Shown here: piece after piece, positions 50,845-55,330 of the stretch
Numbering within the stretch: the first letter of the stretch is position 1
Layout of the letters: each line of letters begins with the position of its first letter
Source: Candidatus Dormiibacterota bacterium
GTDB taxonomy: Bacteria > Chloroflexota > Dormibacteria > Aeolococcales > Aeolococcaceae
Length of the DNA stretch: 55,330 bases
Reading direction: 5' to 3'
Assembly (NCBI GenBank): GCA_003135895.1
Contig: PNBE01000077.1
Coordinates: forward strand, 265-55,594
The notes under the pieces: model-generated
Databases searched by the model: none
What the model saw: the letters and a program-made list of their open reading frames with translations, nothing else
Told to the model about the DNA's origin: nothing
Translations under genes and position numbers: made by a program

Positions 50845-52032
50845 TCATGAGCTCCCCTCTCTGGTGAGCGCGACGATGGTCGCGGCCGCTTCGGTCGCGG
50901 TCTTCGCCGGCACGATGCCTGCCGCCTCGAGCAACCGCCGGCCCTCCTCTTCCATGGTGCCGGTCATGCGCACCACCAGTGGCTTGGTGATGTGCAACTG
51001 GTCGCGTGCGGCGATGATCCCGCGCGCGACCTCGTCGCCTCGGGTGATGCCGCCGAAGATGTTGATGAACACACCGCGCACCTTGGGGTCGAGGAGCACC
51101 ATCTCGAGCGCGTCGCGCACGCGCTCGGCGTTCGCGCCACCGCCGATGTCGAGGAAGTTGGCGGGCTCACCCCCGTGCTGCTTGACGAGGTCGAGCGTGT
51201 TCATGGTCAGGCCCGCGCCGTTGCCGATACACCCGATATCTCCATCCAGGTGCACGTAGGTGAGACCACGCTTGCGTGCCTCGACCTCGAACGGATCTTC
51301 GCCGCTTCGTCCGTCCTCGCCAGTCTCATCGCGAGCGAGCTCTTCGGCGATGTCCCTGTGCCGGTACTCGGCGTTCTCGTCGATCTCCAGCTTTCCGTCC
51401 GCTGCGACGAGCATCCCATCGGGTGTGAGCACCAGCGGATTGATCTCGCACGTCAGAGCATCGAGCGAGGTCGCGACCGCATACAGGCGAGTGGTCAGCC
51501 CGACCAGGGTGCTCACCAGCTTCGGCCCCCGGTCGCGAAGCTCGGATGCGTGCGCGAGCCCCGCAAACGCCAGCTGGCGGATCTCGTACGGCTGCGGGCC
51601 GGCGAATGGATCCGGCCACAACTTGGCGATCCGCTCCGGCGCCTCGACGGCGACCTGCTCGATCTCCATCCCGCCTGCGGCCGAAAAGATGATCACGAGG
51701 CGACGGCGATCGCGGTCGAGCGTGATCCCGAGGTAGAGCTCGGCATCGATGGAGAGGCCCGTCTCGCACCAGACGCTGCGCACCGGGTAGCCGCGGATGT
51801 CCATGGCCAGGATGCGCGCGGCCTCGCGCTGCGCTTCCTCCGGGGTATCGACCACGGCGATGCCGCCCGCCTTGCCTCTTCCGCCGATCGGCACCTGCGC
51901 CTTGACAGCGACACGGCCGAGCTCGCGAGCGGCGGCGGCCGCCTCTTCAGGGGTCCGTGCCAGCCGGCCAGGAGGGACGGAGATGCCGGCTGCGGCGAAT
52001 CGGTGTTTCGCCTGATACTCGAGCAGCTTCAT
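50845..52032 (-). CDS. sucC: Succinyl-CoA synthetase (ADP/GDP-forming), beta subunit
   Basis: From ATG 52032 the protein has 395 residues, normal for SucC. It begins MKLLEYQAKHRFAAAGISVPPG, the standard N-terminus of the ATP-grasp domain, with AVKAQVPIGGRGKAGGI (nucleotide lysine region), CEINPLVLTPDG, ALDGKLEIDENAEYRH-like (ADGKLEIDENAEYRHRD) metal-binding residues, GCIGNGAGLTMNTLD and FLDIGGGANAERV, then NIFGGITRGDEVARGI. It binds the nucleotide and succinate. The open frame upstream overlaps the aldo/keto reductase end and is not needed. It starts 31 nt after that gene's stop and may share its transcript. Confidence 0.95.
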   Translation of the reverse strand: MKLLEYQAKHRFAAAGISVPPGRLARTPEEAAAAARELGRVAVKAQVPIGGRGKAGGIAVVDTPEEAQREAARILAMDIRGYPVRSVWCETGLSIDAELYLGITLDRDRRRLVIIFSAAGGMEIEQVAVEAPERIAKLWPDPFAGPQPYEIRQLAFAGLAHASELRDRGPKLVSTLVGLTTRLYAVATSLDALTCEINPLVLTPDGMLVAADGKLEIDENAEYRHRDIAEELARDETGEDGRSGEDPFEVEARKRGLTYVHLDGDIGCIGNGAGLTMNTLDLVKQHGGEPANFLDIGGGANAERVRDALEMVLLDPKVRGVFINIFGGITRGDEVARGIIAARDQLHITKPLVVRMTGTMEEEGRRLLEAAGIVPAKTATEAAATIVALTREGSS

Positions 52033-52063
52033 CGGCGGGCCAGTCCAGGCACGGGTCGACGGT

Positions 52064-53014
52064 TCATCGACGAGGAGCGATCCGGTCGAGCTCCTCCAGA
52101 TCGGTAGCGCTGGGGCGCCACCGGCCGGCGCGAGCATTGGCCCTGACCTGCTCCGGACTCATCGCACCGGCGATCACCGAGACAACCTGCGGCTGTGCGG
52201 CGAGGCCCCCGACGGCGATGTCGAGCAGCGAAACCCCGCGTTCGCGCGCGAACGCTTCCAGGGCTTCAACAATGTCGAAGTTGCTGTCGGTCAGCCATCG
52301 CTGCGCGTTGGCCCCGGCAGCAGTGGCGAGGCGGGTGCCGGGAACGGGCCCCTGACCTCGGCGATGCTTGCCCGTGAGCAGGCCGTTGGCGAGCGGGCTG
52401 TACGGGATCATCCCGACATCGAAATGGGCGCAGGCAGGAATCACCTCCTCCTCGGCGGATCGATCCAGGAGGCTGTAGGCGTTCTGCGCGGTGACAAACC
52501 TGGTGAGGCCGCGGGTGCGAGCGATCCAGTCCGCGTCGGCTATCTGCCAGCCGGCAAGATTTGACGAGCCCGCGCAGCGGATCTTGCCTTCGCTGACGAG
52601 GTCCGTCAGCGTCTCGAGCGTCTCCTCGACGGGTGTCTTCGGATCCGGCGTGTGCAGCTGGTACAGGTCGATCCAGTCGGTGCCGAGCCGCCGCAGGCTG
52701 TCCTCGACGGCGACGCGGATCCAGCCGCGTGATCCACCACTGTGACCCTCACCACCCGAGAAGTGGCCGAATTTGGTGGCGATGACCGCCTCCGTGCGCC
52801 GTCCCTTCAGGGCCGCGCCAAGGATCTCCTCGCTCTGTCCGTTCCCGTAGATGTCGGCGGTGTCGAAGAGGGTGATCCCCTCCTCGAGCGCTGCGTGCAC
52901 CACCAGTGTCGAGCCCTGCGCATCCAGCCGACGGCCGAAGTTGTTACACCCGAGTCCCACCACCGTCGCCTGGAGAACGCCTCCGCCGACAGGACGAGTC
53001 TCGAGGGCGGTCAC
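52064..53014 (-). CDS. Aldo/keto reductase
   Basis: From GTG 53014 the protein is 316 residues, a normal (beta/alpha)8 NADPH-dependent reductase. VGLGCNNFGRRLDA, FDTADIYGNGQSEEILGAAL (catalytic Asp and Tyr), VIATKFGHF (Lys), WIDLYQLHTPDPKTPVEETLETL (His) and GSSNLAGWQI are conserved. YSPLANGLLTGKHRRGQGPVPGTR matches the NADPH-binding end of the AKR11/AKR13-like group. The physiological carbonyl substrate is unknown. TACCCT lies 8 nt before the GTG, suggesting a leaderless transcript, and a much longer open frame upstream lacks AKR similarity. Confidence 0.92.
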   Translation of the reverse strand: MTALETRPVGGGVLQATVVGLGCNNFGRRLDAQGSTLVVHAALEEGITLFDTADIYGNGQSEEILGAALKGRRTEAVIATKFGHFSGGEGHSGGSRGWIRVAVEDSLRRLGTDWIDLYQLHTPDPKTPVEETLETLTDLVSEGKIRCAGSSNLAGWQIADADWIARTRGLTRFVTAQNAYSLLDRSAEEEVIPACAHFDVGMIPYSPLANGLLTGKHRRGQGPVPGTRLATAAGANAQRWLTDSNFDIVEALEAFARERGVSLLDIAVGGLAAQPQVVSVIAGAMSPEQVRANARAGRWRPSATDLEELDRIAPRR

Positions 53015-53022
53015 GACGTGAC

Positions 53023-53028
53023 AGGGTA
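53023..53028 (-). promoter_or_regulatory. Putative leaderless -10 element of aldo/keto reductase gene
   Basis: The minus strand reads TACCCT (TANNNT), 8 nt before GTG 53014. Confidence 0.35.
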
Positions 53029-53064
53029 CGCAAAGCTCGTCTCTCCACGGCAGCCGGAGGCTGC

Positions 53065-53070
53065 TAGGCT
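53065..53070 (+). promoter_or_regulatory. Putative leaderless -10 element of AI-2E transporter gene
   Basis: TAGGCT lies exactly 7 nt before an in-frame TTG at 53078, which is why I prefer that start over the GTG at 53210. Confidence 0.4.
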
Positions 53071-53077
53071 GACCCGG

Positions 53078-54316
53078 TTGGCAAGACGCGTCGTCGGGAC
53101 TCCAGAAGACCAAGGTCCGGCGCCGGAGCCGGCTGAACCTCGAGCCGGGGCAGCTTCCGACCGCGTCCCGACCGAGCCGCAGCAGACCTCGCGGCACGAG
53201 GGCGTCAACGTGATCACGGTGCGCACGCTCGTCACCGCGGCACTCATCGTGCTCGGCATCGTGGCGCTGGTTGCGTTTCTCGCCAGCATCATCAGCATCG
53301 TCCTGGTCGTGCTGGTGGCGATCGTGTTCGCCGAGGGAATCCGGCCGCTGGTCGCGGACCTGCAGCATCGAGGCGTTCCGAGACCGGTCGGCATTCTGGT
53401 GGTCTACGTCGCCGTCCTCGCCTTCATCGCGGTCATGGCGCTGCTGCTGGTGCAACCGATCGTCAGTGAGGCGTCCTCACTGGCCACCAATTTTCCGGCG
53501 TACGAGAAGGATTTCCTCAACTGGTTCACCGGTGTCGAGCAGCAGTTCCACTTCAACGTGAACGTCGCCTCGCAGGTGAGCTCGGTCATCGACGCGACCC
53601 GCAACATCCTGTTCGCGATCGGCGGGACGATCTTCAGCATCATCGTCGACTTCGTCCTCGTGCTGGTGGTCGGCTTTCTCTGGCTGGTGAGCAGCGACCG
53701 GCTCAAGGCTTTCACAGTCGACCTGTTCCCCGAAGCCCACCACGACCTGGTCGTCGACATCTTTCGCGAGATTGGATTTCGCATGGGGGGTTTCCTCCGC
53801 GCCGTTGCGATCAACAGCCTCGCGCTCGGACTGGTGGTCGGTGTGGTGTGCTGGCTGCTCCGCCTCCCGGGCCCGGTGATTCTCGGCATCTTTGCCGGTC
53901 TCACCGCGGCGATTCCAATGGTCGGCGGCATCATCGGGGTGATCCCGGCGGTGCTGCTCGGCTTCACCATCAGCCCGGAATATCCGATCCTGGTGCTCGC
54001 GGTTCTGCTGGTCATCCAGCTCGTCGACGCCAACACCGTGGTGCCGATGGTCATGAACCGCGTGGTGTCACTGCCGGCGCTGGGGGTCGTGCTCGCGCTC
54101 CTTGTTGGTGGCGCGATCCAGGGGTTGCTCGGAGCGATCCTCGCGGTGCCGGTTGCGGCGGCGCTCCAGGTGCTCCTCGTCCGGGCTGCGGTTCCCGCGA
54201 TCCACCATGCGCAGGGGCGCACCGACCAGGCCTACGCGAAGGCGTACGTGCCGCTCGCCGCCAGCCTCAAGGACTCCGCACCGCGAACGGGCGGACGGCG
54301 TGTCAACCCGCGCTGA
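53078..54316 (+). CDS. AI-2E family transporter (PerM/TqsA-like)
   Basis: 412 residues from TTG 53078, or 368 from GTG 53210. After a polar, Pro/Glu-rich N-terminus there are about eight hydrophobic helices. The first pair (LVTAALIVLGIVALVAFLASIISIVLVVLVAIVFAEGI-like, split here) and RPLVADLQHRGVPR are typical. An extracytoplasmic loop with FPAYEKDFLNWFTGVEQQF follows, then ILGIFAGLTAAIPMVGGIIGVIPAVLLG and LVIQLVDANTVVPMVMNRVVSLPALGVVLALLVGG, the family's most conserved block. Members export AI-2 or act in ion/solute efflux; substrate is not predictable. It is divergent from the aldo/keto reductase gene and stops 3 nt from the convergent carboxylase gene. Confidence 0.88.
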   Translation: MARRVVGTPEDQGPAPEPAEPRAGAASDRVPTEPQQTSRHEGVNVITVRTLVTAALIVLGIVALVAFLASIISIVLVVLVAIVFAEGIRPLVADLQHRGVPRPVGILVVYVAVLAFIAVMALLLVQPIVSEASSLATNFPAYEKDFLNWFTGVEQQFHFNVNVASQVSSVIDATRNILFAIGGTIFSIIVDFVLVLVVGFLWLVSSDRLKAFTVDLFPEAHHDLVVDIFREIGFRMGGFLRAVAINSLALGLVVGVVCWLLRLPGPVILGIFAGLTAAIPMVGGIIGVIPAVLLGFTISPEYPILVLAVLLVIQLVDANTVVPMVMNRVVSLPALGVVLALLVGGAIQGLLGAILAVPVAAALQVLLVRAAVPAIHHAQGRTDQAYAKAYVPLAASLKDSAPRTGGRRVNPR

Positions 54317-54319
54317 CCA

Positions 54320-55330
54320 TCAGAGCGGAATGTTGCCATGCTTTCGTTCCGGGGTTCGAACCCGCTTGTCGCGCGCCATGCGCAGCGCGCCAATCAGCGC
54401 CGCACGCGTCTGACGAGGCTCGATCACGTCGTCCACGTAGCCTCGTTCCGCCGCGTAGTACGGATTGGCGAACTGCTCACGGTATTCCTCGATCAACTGC
54501 TCTGAGCGCTGCTTCGGGTTGTCCGCCTGAGATATCTCGCGCTTGAAGATGACGCTGACGGCACCCTGCGGTCCCATCACCGCAATCTCGGCCGTTGGCC
54601 ACGCAACGTTGTAGTCAGCGCGGATGTGCTTCGAGCACATCACGTCGTAAGCGCCGCCATAAGCCTTGCGCGTGATCACCGTGAGCTTGGGAACCGTCGC
54701 CTCGCAGTACGCGTACAGCAGCTTGGCACCGTGGCGGATGATGCCGCCGTACTCCTGGTCGGTCCCGGGCAGGAACCCGGGCACGTCCACGAACGTCACC
54801 AGCGGAACGTTGAACGAGTCGCAGAAGCGCACGAATCGCGCCGCCTTGATCGACGCGGAGATGTCGAGCGCGCCCGCGAGCACGCGTGGTTGATTGCCGA
54901 CCACACCGACGGGGTGCCCGTCGAGCCTGGCGAACCCGCAGACGATGTTCTCCGCGTGGTACTGCATCACCTCGAGGAAGCGCCCGTCGTCGACGATGCG
55001 CGCCACCACGCTGCGCATGTCGTAGGGCTGATTCGGGTTGTCGGGAATGATCGTCTGCAGCTCGGGATCCTCGCGATGGGGATCGTCGAGGGTCGGCCGG
55101 TAGGGCGGCTTCTCTCGGTTGTTCGGTGGGAGATACGAGAGCAGCTCGCGCATCTGACCGAAGGCCTCGTCCTCCGTATCGGCGATGAAATGCGCCACCC
55201 CACTGCGCTGGTTGTGCACGTCTGAGCCACCGAGCTCTTCGAACGTCACCTCCTCGCCGGTGGTGACCTTGATGACATCGGGACCGGTGATGAACATGTA
55301 CCCGACCTTGCGCACCATGAAGATGAAGTC
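54320..55330 (-). CDS. Acyl-CoA carboxylase carboxyltransferase (beta) subunit, partial
   Basis: The gene runs off the right edge; 336 C-terminal residues are visible. [27 protein letters not shown]-type sequence, [57 protein letters not shown] and [39 protein letters not shown] are hallmarks of propionyl/acetyl-CoA carboxylase beta chains. The ending [22 protein letters not shown], with '[10 protein letters not shown]', is the usual C-terminus. It transfers CO2 from carboxy-biotin to acyl-CoA, most likely propionyl-CoA to give methylmalonyl-CoA. The biotin carboxylase/BCCP partner is outside the window. The internal ATG at 55318 is not the start because the frame stays open to the edge. Confidence 0.93.
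   Translation of the reverse strand, partial: DFIFMVRKVGYMFITGPDVIKVTTGEEVTFEELGGSDVHNQRSGVAHFIADTEDEAFGQMRELLSYLPPNNREKPPYRPTLDDPHREDPELQTIIPDNPNQPYDMRSVVARIVDDGRFLEVMQYHAENIVCGFARLDGHPVGVVGNQPRVLAGALDISASIKAARFVRFCDSFNVPLVTFVDVPGFLPGTDQEYGGIIRHGAKLLYAYCEATVPKLTVITRKAYGGAYDVMCSKHIRADYNVAWPTAEIAVMGPQGAVSVIFKREISQADNPKQRSEQLIEEYREQFANPYYAAERGYVDDVIEPRQTRAALIGALRMARDKRVRTPERKHGNIPL

Noticed and set aside
53015-53455. Upstream extension of the aldo/keto reductase frame.
   Set aside because: His/Asp/Glu-rich sequence antisense to the AI-2E gene, without AKR character.

Overview
The window is a GC-rich bacterial chromosome segment made almost entirely of ordinary, densely packed metabolic genes. 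I see no phage, insertion sequence, CRISPR array or rRNA. GTG starts are common, 4-nt ATGA/GTGA overlaps are frequent, and many transcription units seem to lack a leader: a TANNNT-like hexamer lies 6-9 nt before the start codon. These traits, with a DUF2905 protein, GYGG-type LytR-CpsA-Psr proteins and free-standing CoA-mutase and acyl-CoA genes, suggest a Chloroflexota-like or related high-GC lineage. That placement is an inference, not a demonstration.

Layout. 1-165 is the end of a glutamate-type dehydrogenase. 191-4344 (+) is a sugar/polysaccharide operon (flippase, Gfo/Idh oxidoreductase, GT2, DegT aminotransferase). 4358-7502 (-) is apt-ahcY-M16 peptidase. 7561-14783 holds two glycosyltransferases, an acidic/basic two-sided protein, PlsC, tRNA-Lys(UUU), an ATP-grasp enzyme, an NfuA-type Fe-S protein and a GNAT acetyltransferase. 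14907-18867 has a GGDEF/EAL protein and an ammonium transporter.

18891-28040 (-) is a pyrimidine operon, pyrB-pyrR-pyrC-carAB-pyrK-pyrD, in which both carbamoyl-phosphate synthase subunits are one continuous polypeptide. Its leader carries a near-ideal PyrR-binding loop. 28047-36529 has a DUF2905 protein and an AlkA-like protein, then a phosphate/polyphosphate module: phoU-ppk1-CYTH/CHAD-sixA, a ppx/gppA homologue, a PhoB-like response regulator, and an array of 11-bp repeats resembling PHO boxes between phoU and a small divergent ORF.

36581-39189 (-) is meaB plus a B12-dependent acyl-CoA mutase whose specificity residues match isobutyryl-CoA mutase rather than methylmalonyl-CoA mutase. 39270-43931 has two LCP proteins, a beta-propeller protein and a phosphofructokinase with the pyrophosphate-dependent signature. 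44144-55330 is an acyl-CoA/organic-acid island: quinone reductase, three acyl-CoA dehydrogenases, thiolase, sucCD, an aldo/keto reductase, an AI-2E-type transporter and a truncated acyl-CoA carboxylase beta subunit.

The best candidates for something undescribed are the CarA-CarB fusion, a 128-nt structured element (19-bp perfect closing stem and two inner hairpins) between sucC and sucD beside the sucD ribosome-binding site, the PHO-like repeat array with its small leaderless ORF, and the recurrent leaderless promoter pattern.
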